NCBI RefSeq assembly: GCF_027943255.1
Contig: NC_072893.1
Span: 95,673,784 to 95,737,783 of the forward strand
From: Anastrepha obliqua
Lineage: Eukaryota > Arthropoda > Insecta > Diptera > Tephritidae
Length of the DNA: 64,000 nt
Reading direction: 5' to 3'
Shown here: positions 1 to 10,908 of the stretch, piece by piece
How the letters are laid out: each line of letters opens with the position of its first letter
How positions within the stretch are numbered: position 1 is the stretch's first letter
Made by a program: the position numbers and the translations under genes
Notes under the pieces: generated by a model
Database searches by the model: none
What the model was told of the DNA's origin: nothing
The model's input: the letters and a program-made list of their open reading frames with translations, nothing else

Positions 1-265
1 AGGATTTGGCGCGGTAACGGATGCCTGTCGTAAGAGGCGCCGCACCACACATCAGCCTGCTACTTATGAGAAATAACTCAACGCTAATAGGCTGAACGGA
101 GCAGGTGGATTTGTGACGATGGAAACTGTCGTCACTGTACTAAAATTTATTGAGGAGGTTGGGCTCAGATAAATACTCTGAACTTATGAAGGCGGCTTAA
201 TAGATCTTTAGATAGGCATAACGTTGCAGTACTTAATCCCCCCATAACAATAATGACATATATAT
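1..265. other. Unassigned sequence, possibly the 3' end of a retroelement
   Basis: No convincing open frame is present. The text has the look of LINE 3' sequence (short GC-richer stretches, and a plus-strand frame ending in K-F-I-E-E-V-G-L-R before a stop near 170), but no domain can be recognised. It abuts the inverted-repeat element that begins near 266. Confidence 0.2.
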
Positions 266-474
266 ATTAGGGCGGGCCGATTTAAAAATCGCTCATTGCT
301 CTGTGAAAATCGTATTCTAGGGATCAAAATAATAAACTTTGCCGAAGGAACTATACCTCTAAAACGAATTCTGATGTCCCCCAATTTAAATATATCACCA
401 CTTTTGGCCTTTACATGAATAACGTGATAACGTCTTATAATTCGATTTAACAGGCTGCACGCACGAAAAAATGT

Positions 475-723
475 GTCGTTACCTTGCTCATTAGTGTTAC
501 CTTGCTCTTTAGTGTTACCTTGCTCATATGTAGTTACCTTGCCCATTAGTGTTACCTTGCTCTTTAGTGTTACCTTGCTCATATGTAGTTACCTTGCTCA
601 TTAGTGTTACCTTGCTCATTAGTGTTACCTTGCTCATTGCCGTTACCTTGCTTATTAGTGTTACCTTGCTCATTGCCGTTACCTTGCTCATGTGTCGTTA
701 CCTTGCTCATTGCCGTTACCTTG
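475..723 (+). repeat. 18-bp minisatellite, about 13 units
   Basis: The unit is GTTACCTTGCTCATTAGT with variable last bases (ATTAGT, TTTAGT, ATATGTA, ATTGCC, ATGTGTC). All reading frames stay open because 18 is a multiple of three, so long predicted peptides here are artefacts of the repeat. Two more units appear at 1027-1060, ahead of the pentanucleotide array. Confidence 0.9.
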
Positions 724-1070
724 AATGAACTGCAAGCGAAAGCGCGGAACGAACGACAAAGCAAACGAACGGCAACGTTCGACATCTTGCTCTCTCCTAC
801 TTAAGTGAGCGTATATATGTATGTATATGCGCATATGTACATATATAAATTCACGTATTTGTATTTGCATTGATTTGCATTGATTTTTATTAATTTGATT
901 TACTTGAAGAATTTAAAATAAAACCAAGTTTGTTAATAATACCTGTTGTTTTAATGTTATTATTATTTTTTGACGTGATAACGTCTTATAATTCTATCTA
1001 GTCGGCTGCACGCTCCAAAAAATGCGTCGTTATCTTGCTCATGCGTCGTTACCTTGCTTGAACAGCATGC

Positions 1071-1800
1071 TATGTTATGTTATGTTATGTTGTGTTATGT
1101 TATGTTGTGTTATGTTATGTTATGTTATGTTATGTTATGTTATGTTATGTTATGTTATGTTATGTTATGTTATGTTATGTTATGTTATGTTATGTTATGT
1201 TATGTTATGTTATGTTATGTTATGTTATGTTATGTTATGTTATGTTATGTTATGTTATGTTATGTTATGTTATGTTATGTTATGTTATGTTATGTTATGT
1301 TATGTTATGTTATGTTATGTTATGTTATGTTATGTTATGTTATGTTATGTTATGTTATGTTATGTTATTTTATGTTATGTTATGTTATGTTATGTTATGT
1401 TATGTTATGTTATGTTATGTTATGTTATGTTATGTTATGTTATGTTATGTTATGTTATGTTATGTTATTTTATGTTATGTTATGTTATGTTATGTTATGT
1501 TATGTTATGTTATGTTATGTTATGTTATGTTATGTTATGTTATGTTATGTTATTTTATGTTATGTTATGTTATGTTATGTTATGTTATGTTATGTTATGT
1601 TATGTTATGTTATGTTATGTTATTTTATGTTATGTTATGTTATGTTATGTTATGTTATGTTATGTTATGTTATGTTATGTTATGTTATGTTATGTTATTT
1701 TATGTTATGTTATGTTATGTTAAGTTATGTTATGTTATCTTATGTTATGTTATGTTATAATATGTTATGTTATGTTATGTTTTGTTTTGTTATGTTATGT
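1071..1800 (+). repeat. TATGT pentanucleotide microsatellite, about 730 bp
   Basis: An almost pure TATGT array. TATTT variant units occur at 1366, 1466, 1551, 1621 and 1696, and the 5' edge has TGTGT variants. The array degenerates after 1720 (TAAGT, TATCT, TATAA, TTTGT). Frames read through as repeated MLCYV because the stop-free pentamer cycles through three frames. It is not coding. Confidence 0.95.
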
Positions 1801-2270
1801 TATGCTCAAGTATATTATGTTATGTTAATGTTAACTCATTCTCTATATCCATACAAAATATCTATCAAACAAATAAAATTAAAATTTTCTTTTGAAAAAT
1901 GCAACCATTCAATCAGTATTTTCTTATGACGTTATCACGTTAAACTATCGTCAGTAAACCGACTTTACAGACAACCTCTTTTTTTCTTTATTTTTATTTA
2001 TTTATAATAATATTTATTATTTATTTATAATAATATCTATTTTTTCTCTTAAGAAATTTATTTAGTCAGAACATATGTAAATGAAAAAAGTGAGTTATAG
2101 AAAAGAAACTAAAAAGTTCGACCCAAATTGGGGGACATCAGAATTCGTTTTAAAGGTATGGTTCCTTCGGCAAAGTTTCTTATTTTGATCCCTAGAATAT
2201 GACTTTCACAGAGCGATGGGCGATTTTTTTGCCTCCCCACAAATCGACCCGGCCTAATATATATACTACA

Positions 2271-2601
2271 TAGGCGCATTCGCCCTTTGTTGGGTCTTTG
2301 GCTAAGTTCCTCCTCCTATTTGTGGGGTGCGTCTTGATGGTTTTCCACAATTGAAGAGACCTACAGTTTTATACCGCCTCCGAACGGCATATGGTTTTTA
2401 TGAGGCATGACAGAAATACACTTGGAGGGTTGCCATTACCTGCCGAGGGCCGACCGTTATTAGAAAAAAAATGTTTCTATCATTTGGTGTTTCATGCCCG
2501 GAGTACTACTGAACAATGTTTACTACAGTTTCGACTACGTCGGCCGTCATTATTTAATTTCATGGTAGTCACGCACCAACACATTCGGCTACGACGGCCG
2601 T
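2271..2601 (-). mobile_element. tRNA-derived SINE, minus orientation
   Basis: Read on the minus strand this begins CGGCCGTCGTAGCCGAATG, containing an RNA polymerase III A-box-like TAGCCGAATG. It continues through a body with conserved AAACCCTCCAAGTGTATTTC and ends in GCGCC plus a TA-rich tail. It matches the copies at 17592-17881 (minus), 36964-37273 (plus) and 53627-53937 (plus). This copy has a degraded B box (cleaner in the other copies as GGTTCGAATCTC). Its TA tail merges with the end of the neighbouring MITE. Confidence 0.8.
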
Positions 2602-4284
2602 ACTTTATTATATTATATAATATTAATTTGTTTTATTTTATATCACTTTATTTCGAATGATTTATGTTATTTTTAAATATTATCTTATTTTGTTTTATTT
2701 TCAATTAAATTAAATTTATTTTTATTTCTTAAAATACCCTTTAAATAGTCTTAAAAATTTCAAAGGATTTTTTTTTAGAAAATTTCCTAGGATTCTTCTG
2801 TATAAATTACATAATTAATTATAAACTTAGTATTATTTTTAGCGGTTTGACAGCTGTTCATTGCCAACATTGGCGGTTTGTTATATAGAATTTGATTTAA
2901 AGTATCATTTATCGAATATTCTACTCCGCACCAACCCTCTATGTACACACTCTTTATTACACAAACTGGCAAATTAAATTCTAAAATAAGCAGAGAGTGT
3001 TTTCAAATTTTAAAGTAGATAGTTTTAGTGGTTTGACCTGTATATACTTACCGATTTTCTTTGCTACGTTTTCTAGCTTGGGCAACGAACGACTGATCAA
3101 TACCAAGTTAAATCCCTTTTTAGCAAGCTAAATTAGAAAAAATGTAAATATGTTTTTTAGAACGAAAACTAATCGAACTATAAAAAGTATATTACTATTA
3201 TTTATTTACTAATACATACAATAATTATGACTGCATATTAGGCTGCTCAAATGACTTGGCTTCAGACTAATGACTTTTCTTTAGTAATCTTCAATGTACC
3301 TGAGAAGTGCTGTGTATTGTGTATATCCATATGTATGTATGTACATCAGCTCATTCAAATACGATTATGTGTGTGTGTGTAGGCAAATAGAGTCTACTGT
3401 GATTTCTTCTTATTTCATTGGCTGTGTTAATTGCATTACACTTTTTTGCCCATTTGTGGGGGTTATGCGCTTGCATTTGTGATACAATGCAATTTTTGCG
3501 TCGTCAGGGTATTTACGTAAAATTTTTGTTATGCTAATAATTGCCCAAGTAACTGCGCTTTTCTGTGTTTGTTCATTGTGAACTCTCATTGGCACTTGAC
3601 ATTGAATATTTTTGTTTGAGATTTGCAAATACTTTGCAACTTTGCATAATTTTTAGTTGAATGAAAAGCAAAAATGTCAATATTGGGATTTGGCTAGAAG
3701 TGGAATAAACAATTTACAAATTGCTAAATATAATTTATTTTATCAGGCGCCTGATTGCAATTTTACCATGAGTTTTAATAAAAAAAAAAATTTACTAGAT
3801 TTATAAATAACTGTTTTGATTATTTCGGTCAAACTACGGAGTAAAAAATAATGTGTGGCGACGTAAGTAGCATACGCCTTCTTTCTAATACATCTTAATC
3901 TCTTAGCCCATTTATATTAATAAAAATAATTATCGTGATATCCACAGTATTAAATTTTCGAGAATTCGGTGACAATATAAAATATGTATGTAAACTTCAA
4001 TGTTTTGTTTTATGAAGTTAAAACTTCTTATGGGCTTCTGCTTGGCCACCGTCGCGAGAAATCTCCGTCGAACAATCTCTGCTGCCTCTCATAAAACTAA
4101 AAAACTCAATCAGCAGGGTTCTCTTTACGACCTTGAAACTATTCCACTAAGTAGAAGACTGATTACTTTAGTTGCACACTTCGATGCACTGGTTTTGAAT
4201 TGAAGGCTAATTTAGTCGTACCTCTTGATACCTTTTAGCCGTTATTTTGGAAGATAACATTTTACCTCAATACTACTATATCAT
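2602..4284. other. AT-rich non-coding stretch
   Basis: No coding region is supported. The sequence holds AT-rich runs, a short TG microsatellite near 3365-3380, scattered CATA/TATG motifs and homopolymer A tracts. Short open frames at 3410-3628 and 4000-4203 show no recognisable domain or codon bias and are treated as chance. Confidence 0.6.
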
Positions 4285-4545
4285 TATATAGGACTTTTTA
4301 ATAGGAACTCGTTGATGTTTACAGGCTGTAGCGGTCATACCATTTTGTTTTGGCAACGTCTGCCAAATTTTTAGTTCATTATTCAGTCATTGAAAATTGG
4401 ATCACTTGGATCTGTGCTACCATTCGAAGTCGCGGTGGACATGTAAACGATGCTATTTTCCATTCATAATGGCGTACATGCCTTTCAAATAAAAAAAGGA
4501 TTTCGTTAGTAATACTCTAATTTTTTAATACTATTTAAGCACACC
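4285..4545 (+). mobile_element. Old DD41D-mariner deletion derivative
   Basis: The left end, TATATAGGACTTTTTAATAGG, and following CCATTTTGTTTTGG resemble, at roughly 65 percent by eye, the end of the MITE at 37281-37639 read in reverse. Near 4425-4460 the frame gives S-R-G-G-H-V-N-D-A-I-F, the typical C-terminal end of DD41D transposases (compare SRGGHLPEIIF at 55500). The element has therefore lost almost all of its transposase. The right end is too decayed to place firmly. Confidence 0.5.
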
Positions 4546-5162
4546 CTAATTGGAGGGCGCCTTCGTTCTACCTGGAGCGAGCTATCTACCTTGATAGCAC
4601 CTTGAGGGCCTTCGCTTAATAAGAAAATATCAAAAATCACGAAGTCAAAAAATTGAAGAGGAGAATATGTGAGTATTTTGTGGTATACGAAAGAAATAAT
4701 CTGAAGAACTGTACATATTGTCGACAATAGGTATAGGCAAGCGAAGAAATGATTTGCTTGTAAGATGACATTATCATAATTTTAGCAAGATCTTGTCTAG
4801 ACCTTCGCATGCAGCGCACATAATTTGATTTATGCGTTTCTCTACTTCCTTCAGAATGACTCCGCTATATAATGAATTATAATAACTACCTCGCACACTG
4901 CCTAACGGAATCGTGTTGGATAAAATGTTCAGAATGGTGAGATAAAACAGTTCAGCAATGCTTGACTGTCTGTCCGTCCATCCGCGTAAAGATTCGTATA
5001 TAGGCATGTATACTGATGTATCTTAACGAAATTTTAGGTATACGTAACTCTAGGGCTAGGTTTGATTGGTGTTGAAAATAAAAAAAATATAAAAAAAGCG
5101 ATACTGCTCAAGAAATTTTTTTTTTAAATTTGGTATAAGCATTGATCACAAAAAAATAAATA
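4546..5162. other. Non-coding stretch between mariner elements
   Basis: No gene is supported. The minus-strand open frames between 4506 and 5007 overlap one another in different frames and contain no known motif. The sequence is AT-rich, with simple A and T runs near 5080-5160. Confidence 0.5.
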
Positions 5163-5273
5163 ACGGGTGATCAATTAAGAGCAGTTTTTTTCATTTGCGT
5201 TTTTTTTACAGATCGCGCGCGAGTTGGGCAAACTGTCATCGTGGATTTGTTGAACAGCGTTTGGCATTTCATC

Positions 5274-6381
5274 ATGGAAAGACTCACACCGCAACAACGT
5301 CTACAAATTGTTCAACTGTATTATGAAAATCAGCGTTCTGTGACAAAGGTTTTTCGTGCGCTTAGACCGCATTATGGTCAACATAATCGGCCTGCCTTAA
5401 ACACTATTCGACATACCATCAACAAATTTGAATCCGAATATTCATTGGTGGATAATTCTCGACCGAATAGACCACGTCCAGCAAGAAGCATTGAGAATAT
5501 AGCGGCAGTAGCAGAGAGTGTACGTGAAAACCGCGATGAATCGATTCGGCACCGTTCTCAGCAACTTGGACTGTCGTATGGAACAACCTGGTCAATTTTA
5601 CGGAAGGATCTTCATTTAAAAGCATACAAAATACAGCTCGTACAAGAACTAAAGCCAAATGATCTTCCTGCACGTCACCGTTTTGCTGATTGGGCTCTTG
5701 AAAAGATTGAAGAAGATCCGCTGTTTTCGAGCAAAATTTTGTTCAGCGATGAGGCGCATTTCTGGCTCAATGGTTACGTCAATAAGCAAAATTGCCGTAT
5801 TTGGGATGAAGAGCAACCAGAACAGGTTCAACCGTTGTTTTCTCTGGGTGTAAAGGTAGCTCTTACACCCAGGGAAAACAACGGTCTGGTGTGGTTTATG
5901 GGCTGGTGGAATCATCGGTCCATATTTTTTCAAAAATGATGATGGCCGCAACGTAACTGTGAATGGTGCTCGCTACCGTACCATGATATCGGACTTTTTG
6001 CTACCTGAAATTGAATCTAATGATCTCTACGACATTTGGTTTCAACAAGACGGAGCCACTTGCCATACAGCTCGTGAAACAATGACTTTATTGAGAAGTC
6101 ATTTCGGAGAGCAGCTGATTTCACGTTTAGGACCTGTGAGTTGGCCACCAAGATCTTGTGATATCACACCTTTGGACTTTTTTCTTTGGGGATTCGTGAA
6201 GTCCAAGGTCTATGCTGATAAACCAGCTATGATTGAAGCTCTGGAAGCCAACATTACGCGTGTTATTCACGACATACCAGTCGAAATGCTCGAACGAGTG
6301 ATTGAAAATTGGACCTTCAGAATGGACCACCTTAAGCGTAGTTGCGGCCAACATTTGAATGAAGTCATATTCAAAAAGTAA
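5274..6381 (+). pseudogene. DD41D mariner transposase, frameshifted by a 22-nt insertion
   Basis: Cut-and-paste transposase. The N-terminal part (MERLTPQQRLQIVQ...) is the paired-type helix-turn-helix DNA-binding region. The catalytic core has D1 in ILFSDEAHFWLNGY, D2 in FQQDGATCHTA and D3 in CDITPLDFFLW, with 41 residues between D2 and D3. The start at 5274 matches the start in the copies at 16175 and 54446. A 22-nt insertion near 5859-5880 shifts the frame after PLFSLGVKV, and the correct frame resumes after it (part of it recorded from 5959). Removing 22 nt from the 1108-nt interval leaves 1086 nt, or 361 codons plus stop, the same length inferred for the related copy at 54446. Confidence 0.9.
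5831..5885. repeat. 23-bp inverted repeat created by a templated insertion
   Basis: The left arm at 5831-5853 (ACCGTTGTTTTCTCTGGGTG...) and the right arm at 5863-5885 are reverse complements with one mismatch and a 9-nt spacer. Most of the right arm is absent from related transposases and causes the frameshift. The pattern fits a snap-back copying error during repair. Confidence 0.85.
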
Positions 6382-6495
6382 ATGTCAAAGAATGTCCTTT
6401 CAAATGATAAATAAAGGTTTTGAACATAATTAATATAACATTTTTGTTTTTTTTTTAACTATTGAAAAAAGCACCTCATGATTGATCACCCGTTA

Positions 6496-7269
6496 TAATT
6501 GAAAATTTTTAAAAATAAAGTTCGGTTGCCTCAAGTTTAGACATTGCCTTATCAAATCTAATTCAAAACACAATAATCGATCACCCTAATATATATGTAT
6601 GCACATACATACATGCACAGATACATATGTAGATGTTTTTATTAAGCAAGCAAAATTCAGCCCACCATTGCTCGTAACTGATTAAGCAAATGCAGTCGAC
6701 AATTTAAATTGATGAATAAAAATTCTTCCCTTCCATACATTTACTTGCAGTGAATGTAAATACACACATACTTACATATACTTCTGTGTATGTAATATAG
6801 GTACGCTAACAGACGAAGTCCACTATGTAGACTGTTGTTTTTGATGGCTCAACGATTGCCAATAATAATGTTTCCTGAGTGTTGTTTTTATATTTTTTTT
6901 TTTTTTTGATTTTAGTATTATTTGAACTTGGAGGCCTAAATAGTAATTTTATGCACGTCGCATAGGTGCTACTGTTACGTTTTTGCTGTTTTAGCTGTTG
7001 TAGTCGCTTTATTTGTACGCTTACCTACATTCGTCCCCTACGTGTCGAATATGGAAAATGAATTATAATATAATATTAACATTAAGAAAACAGTTCCAAC
7101 GTTTTACTACTTAGTAGATATATAGATAGCAAAATTTAGCTCGGGAATGCAGAAAGGAGCTTATCTATTGGGTGTGTAAAGTTATTCCAACTGAAGACAG
7201 ATTTTTCACCTAAAGTGGTATTTTGAAGTACACAGCTTTTCACCAAAATACCCAACAAAAGTTTAGAAT
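6496..7269. other. Non-coding stretch
   Basis: No gene is supported. It includes CATACATA-type microsatellite DNA near 6590-6630 and 6760-6790, and T homopolymers near 6893-6907. Confidence 0.55.
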
Positions 7270-7830
7270 ATGTGTTTTATATGATGTTTGGTGTTGATAT
7301 CGCCAAAGACATGATTTCTGAGGCTGAATCTGACTCAACATTCATCAAACGAATTATTACTAGAGACTAGGAGACCTTTACGTGACGTAATTCGCCAAAA
7401 AAAAAAAGGATTTTTGGGTAAACCACTCGTGGATTTCGCACCATGATAACCCACTGTCGCACAGTGCTATAATTATTTGTGAATTTTTGTTCAAGAACGA
7501 ATCGCATACCATCCAACAGCCATCGAATTCACCCAATGTGGCTACCTGCGATTTTTTTCTATTTGATCCAGTCAAAAAAAAAAAAAAGATAAAACCATTA
7601 CGAGAACGCGTTTTAACAGCTGAAAGGAAGTAATGGAAAACTCTAAGACGGCTCTAATGGCTATATTGAGGATAGAGTTTCAGAAATGTTTTGAGAGCTG
7701 GATTAAGCGCTGGCATAAGTGCGTTGCAGTTGAAGTGGCGTACTTTGAAGGCATAATATCACTTTTGGGGAATAAACTGGTATTTTGAATTTTCTGAATA
7801 TATTCGGGGAACTTTTTGATCAATGTGGTA
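7270..7830 (+). pseudogene. DD34D mariner transposase remnant
   Basis: Broken plus-strand frames match the catalytic half of a classical mariner transposase. Near 7290-7370 the reading is IAKDMISEAESDSTFIKRI followed by IT. Near 7385-7420 it is LRDVIRQKK. Near 7440-7570 a decayed catalytic block reads HDN...AIIICEFL, then TIQQPSNSP and CDFFLFDPVK. A C-terminal stretch (FESWIKRWHKCVAVD-like) follows to about 7760. The D1 region is deleted and several indels and A-runs break the frame. Terminal repeats are not clearly paired, so the boundaries are approximate. Confidence 0.7.
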
Positions 7831-8643
7831 TGTATGGCGCGGAAATTCTGTGCTAGGTATGTATGCGACCGAGCTTCTCCTTCATTTTTGCTGTGTCTGT
7901 CTTGGCCATCGCAGATACTGATGTATGTATAACTTGTGAAATATTTTAGAGAATCCTAAAAAATCATGCGATTAGTTAGATCTTAGATATAATTATTTTC
8001 GTCATAATTAGAAAAGCACAAGTGAAATACTTAATTTTGATGTGGCTTGATAAAGTTTAACAACAGATAATCCTAGCTACCTAAAATGGTAACTAAACAT
8101 TCACCAACGCTTGTGAATATGATGACGATACACTTTCTCACAAACCAGACTTATCACCACCCCCTGGGACTTTAATCGAGCTTCTAAAAAAAGTTTAACT
8201 AATTTTATTCCTTTTTTTTGTAATAGAAAAACTAAAAAAAAAGTAAATCCGTTTTAGTTCTTGTATGCACTTACCTAAGTAATATATATTAATTTTACTT
8301 TGAATTGAAAGATTATTCGCTGCTCTTGCATAGTTTCTGGGCAACACTTTTTCAACGGAATATTGAAATATTTTTTTTAACTCAATGATAATAATTTATT
8401 AAAAAACAGATATCCGTTCCGTACAAAAGGATCAGGAGTTTATAATTTAAAAAACCGGTTTCAAATGATTGTCTAAATTAAAAAGAGGCCAGAAAAAAAA
8501 AAAGTTCCAAAACCTTTTACCTGATGCTGCTCTGGCTGACTTTTCCTTATTTTCCATCCCTCAAATTATGATTACACCCGTTTTCAGTAAAGAGAGATAC
8601 GAATAAAAGCAAATTCGCGAATCACTGAAGTGGATTTCGGAAA
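7831..8643. other. Non-coding stretch
   Basis: AT-rich DNA with A and T runs. A TCAGT initiator-like motif at about 8583 precedes the candidate exon at 8644, but no clear TATA box stands at the expected distance. Confidence 0.45.
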
Positions 8644-8710
8644 ATGTGTTTAAGAAATGTTTTGGTTGGATTATTCTTTGTCTGCCATTTCGGAATGGTC
8701 CTCCTTCAAG
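8644..8710 (+). CDS. Candidate first coding exon of a secreted protein
   Basis: The ATG at 8644 opens a 22-codon frame (MCLRNVLVGLFFVCHFGMVL then LQ) that looks like a cleavable signal peptide: basic n-region, hydrophobic core and a polar end. It ends at CAAG followed by GTGAGA, a strong splice donor, in phase 1. This combination is what a fly secreted-peptide gene would show in its first exon. No second exon could be identified on the plus strand, and a hydrophobic frame next to a GTGAGA can arise by chance. It would lie inside the large second intron of the reductase gene if that gene runs off the left edge. Confidence 0.3.
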
Positions 8711-8739
8711 GTGAGACAATAAATTTGAATGAGCAATAA

Positions 8740-9450
8740 TTGTTATTTTATTTGCATGGGTTTAGTGGTTCAAAAGATCGATTTATTTTTTTTTTGCTTA
8801 TTAATTTCTACAACCTCTTAAGAATATTATCCTTAATTTTTAAGTCGACCCGAATAATAGTTTCGGAAATACAGCCTTTGGAAGGTGTGCGCTCCAAGCC
8901 ATTTTTATTGTTACTCAAAACTTTAAACGCGTTTTTCTCGGAACTGTGTTTTCAAAGTCGGTTGTCAAATGTTCTCGAAAACTACTCAACCGATCTTGAT
9001 GAAATTTTACACAGGTGTTTGAGATACAATTTACTCGTGCTTGGACGAAGGATTTTTTTTTCAATTACAACTATTTAAAAAAAAACAAAATGTCAAGCAA
9101 ATTTGACTGAAATTTTCATTTTTTTGGAAAAATGTGTGCCAAAATTCCAATTTTTACTTTTTTTTCTTTCCTTCGTTCAAGCACGAGTTTATGGCCTTAA
9201 CTAAAACACTTATATTTGATTTTTCATTTTCGATGATTCCGTCAGGAGTTATGCTGACAACGCGGATGCACCTTTTTTTCGAGGGGTCACAGGAAATGAC
9301 GTCACAATGGAGAAGTTTTAATTTTTTTTTGTTTGAAAATTTCAGAAATTATTCTTTAAATATGTATCTATAAGACAGAAAAAAGTTTGAATTAAATAAA
9401 TAATTTTTTACATAGAAAAAAAAGTATTGAAAATAGGCATTTTTTTACCC
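8740..9450. repeat. AT-rich dispersed repeat, probable non-autonomous DNA element
   Basis: The stretch contains AAACGCGTTTTTCTC, also found at 25630 inside a TTAA-flanked MITE and in reverse at about 47095 inside another. It also holds sentence-like repeat text (ACTCAACCGATCTTGATG) common in insect non-autonomous elements. No paired termini were found, so the boundaries are uncertain. The open frames here are low-complexity F/S/L-rich peptides without domains. Confidence 0.4.
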
Positions 9451-9715
9451 GACGAAACCCAGGGGATACTTAACAGGATCGAGACAGCATAAGAGAAGAG
9501 CTAGTGGTAATTTCTACACTTTTATAAAAAAAGGATTTTTTTTATAACAACCCTTTTGCAATAAACCTGCAAATTTTTTCACTCTGACAAAATTTCGCAC
9601 GCATGAAACTATAATATAACACACAAAAAACTATAATATAACTAAAAAAACAACTATAAAATTTCGGGATTTCTAACCTCATTGAATTTGTGCGTACATA
9701 CATATGTACGTATAT
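9451..9715. other. Non-coding AT-rich flank of a LINE
   Basis: Short AT-rich sequence with no gene, ending in a small CATACATATGTACG microsatellite just before the truncated LINE. Confidence 0.5.
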
Positions 9716-10908
9716 CTTTAAGAGTGGCAATAAAAATGACGTTAGAAATTATAGGCCTATTTCAAAGCTGTCAACTATTTCCAAAATTTTTGAGCACGTG
9801 GTCTATGCAAAGCTGAGCTTTGTGGCTAAATCTTTAATTTGCCCTAATCAGCATGGGCTTATTGCCAACAGATCTGCAATATCTAATCGGGCTGTTTTCA
9901 GTAAATACTGCATTCATTCTTTCTCGGCTGGCTTTCAGGTCGATTGTATTTACACCGACTTTCCGAAAGCCTTCGACAAAGTTTCTCATAGAATCTTAGT
10001 TAAAAAATTAGCTTGTTTTGGATTTCATTCTGCATTTCTGCAATGGATAAACTCTTATTTGAGCAATAGACGCTGTGTTGTAACAATTGATGGTATTTCA
10101 TTTGCCCCCTTTGCTGCCACCTCTGGTGCTCCGCAAGGAAGTATCTTGGGACTGCTTTTATTTGTGTTATTTATTAATGACATCAAAAGTTGTTTCTCAT
10201 TTGCTAAATTTTTGCTTTATGCTGATGACCTTAAAATCTTCTCAGCGATCAAGACTCAAGAGGATGCCATTAAACTTCAAGCCGATATGAATAGGCTTTA
10301 CTTGTGGTGCCAGAATCCACGACTTTCCCTGAACTTATCTAAGTGCTTTCAAATATCTTATTCGAAAACATCTAACATTTTGTGCACTAAGTACAGCATC
10401 TCGACATGTGACCTGCAGTGTGTTAGCGAGTTTAAGGACCTTGGCGTTATCTTTGATAACAAATTCGCTTTTAAGAACCATATAAATTATATTACTTCAA
10501 AATCTTGTTCGATGTTGGGCTTCGTCAGACGGAACGCCACTAAGTTCTCTGATCCCTACACTATTAAGTTACTCTATACATCTTTTGTTAGATCTCATTT
10601 AGAATATGCGGTGTTTATTTGGAGACCTTATAGTCAGCAGGCAATCAAATATGCCCTTCGGTCTTTGAATTTTATTGATCCCATCCCGTCATATTCTGCT
10701 CGTCTCATGCTTTTAAGTCTCAAGTCCTTAGAAATTTGTAGGTCTATACTGTGTCTGTCTTTTACTCATAATATTATTACTGGAGTAATTGATTGTCCCT
10801 ACTTGTTGGAAAGGATTCGATTTAATGCTCCCCAGCGATCTCTTAGGAGCTTCTATCCTTTTTATGGGGGAAACTTTAAAACTAAGTATGCCAGTAATGC
10901 TCCCATTA

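Larger units (their letters stand above)
419..2097. mobile_element. Nested element with ACGTGATAACGTC ends carrying two tandem arrays
   Basis: This insert interrupts the flanking MITE. It starts with AACGTGATAACGTCTTATA, a motif repeated in direct orientation at 972 and in inverted orientation near 1922-1940 (TATGACGTTATCACGTT). Each direct copy is followed by GGCTGCACGC and a tandem array: an 18-bp minisatellite after the first, the same unit and then a TATGT array after the second. Internal arrays behind a conserved 5' motif resemble Helentron-like or foldback non-autonomous elements, but no transposase is visible and no target duplication was found. The class assignment is inference. Confidence 0.5.
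266..2258. mobile_element. Inverted-repeat MITE split by a 1.7-kb insertion
   Basis: The two ends (266-418 and about 2098-2258) are halves of one small non-autonomous DNA element. Its tips read ATTAGGSCGGG and are followed by long inverted repeats containing TTTGCCGAAGGAAC and TCTAGGGATCAAAAT. A less disrupted relative of the family lies at 50455-50895. Comparison shows that TGGCCTTTACATGA (ending at 418) and GAAAAGAAACTAAAAAG (from 2098) are adjacent in the uninterrupted relative, so 419-2097 is an insertion. The flanks are TA-rich, so the target duplication is unclear. No transposase is encoded. Confidence 0.75.
5163..6493 (+). mobile_element. Full-length DD41D (rosa-type) mariner element
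   Basis: It is bounded by TA target duplications at 5161-5162 and 6494-6495. The terminal inverted repeat is ACGGGTGATCAATTAAGAGC at the left and, read inward, ACGGGTGATCAATCATGAGG at the right. The 1331-bp element contains a single transposase gene on the plus strand that is broken only by one small templated insertion. Both ends look intact. An element with working transposase elsewhere might still recognise it; that is inference. Confidence 0.92.

Noticed and set aside
475..723. Regular 18-bp repeat resembling a CRISPR array
   Set aside because: Units are directly adjacent with no unique spacers, no cas genes are present, and the window is animal DNA. It is a minisatellite.
1022..1929. 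Long open frames of repeated MLCYV (over 200 codons)
   Set aside because: They are produced by the TATGT microsatellite, which is free of stops in its three cycling frames.
9134..9373. Phenylalanine-rich 79-codon frame
   Set aside because: Composition reflects T-runs in AT-rich repeat DNA; no domain or splice sites.
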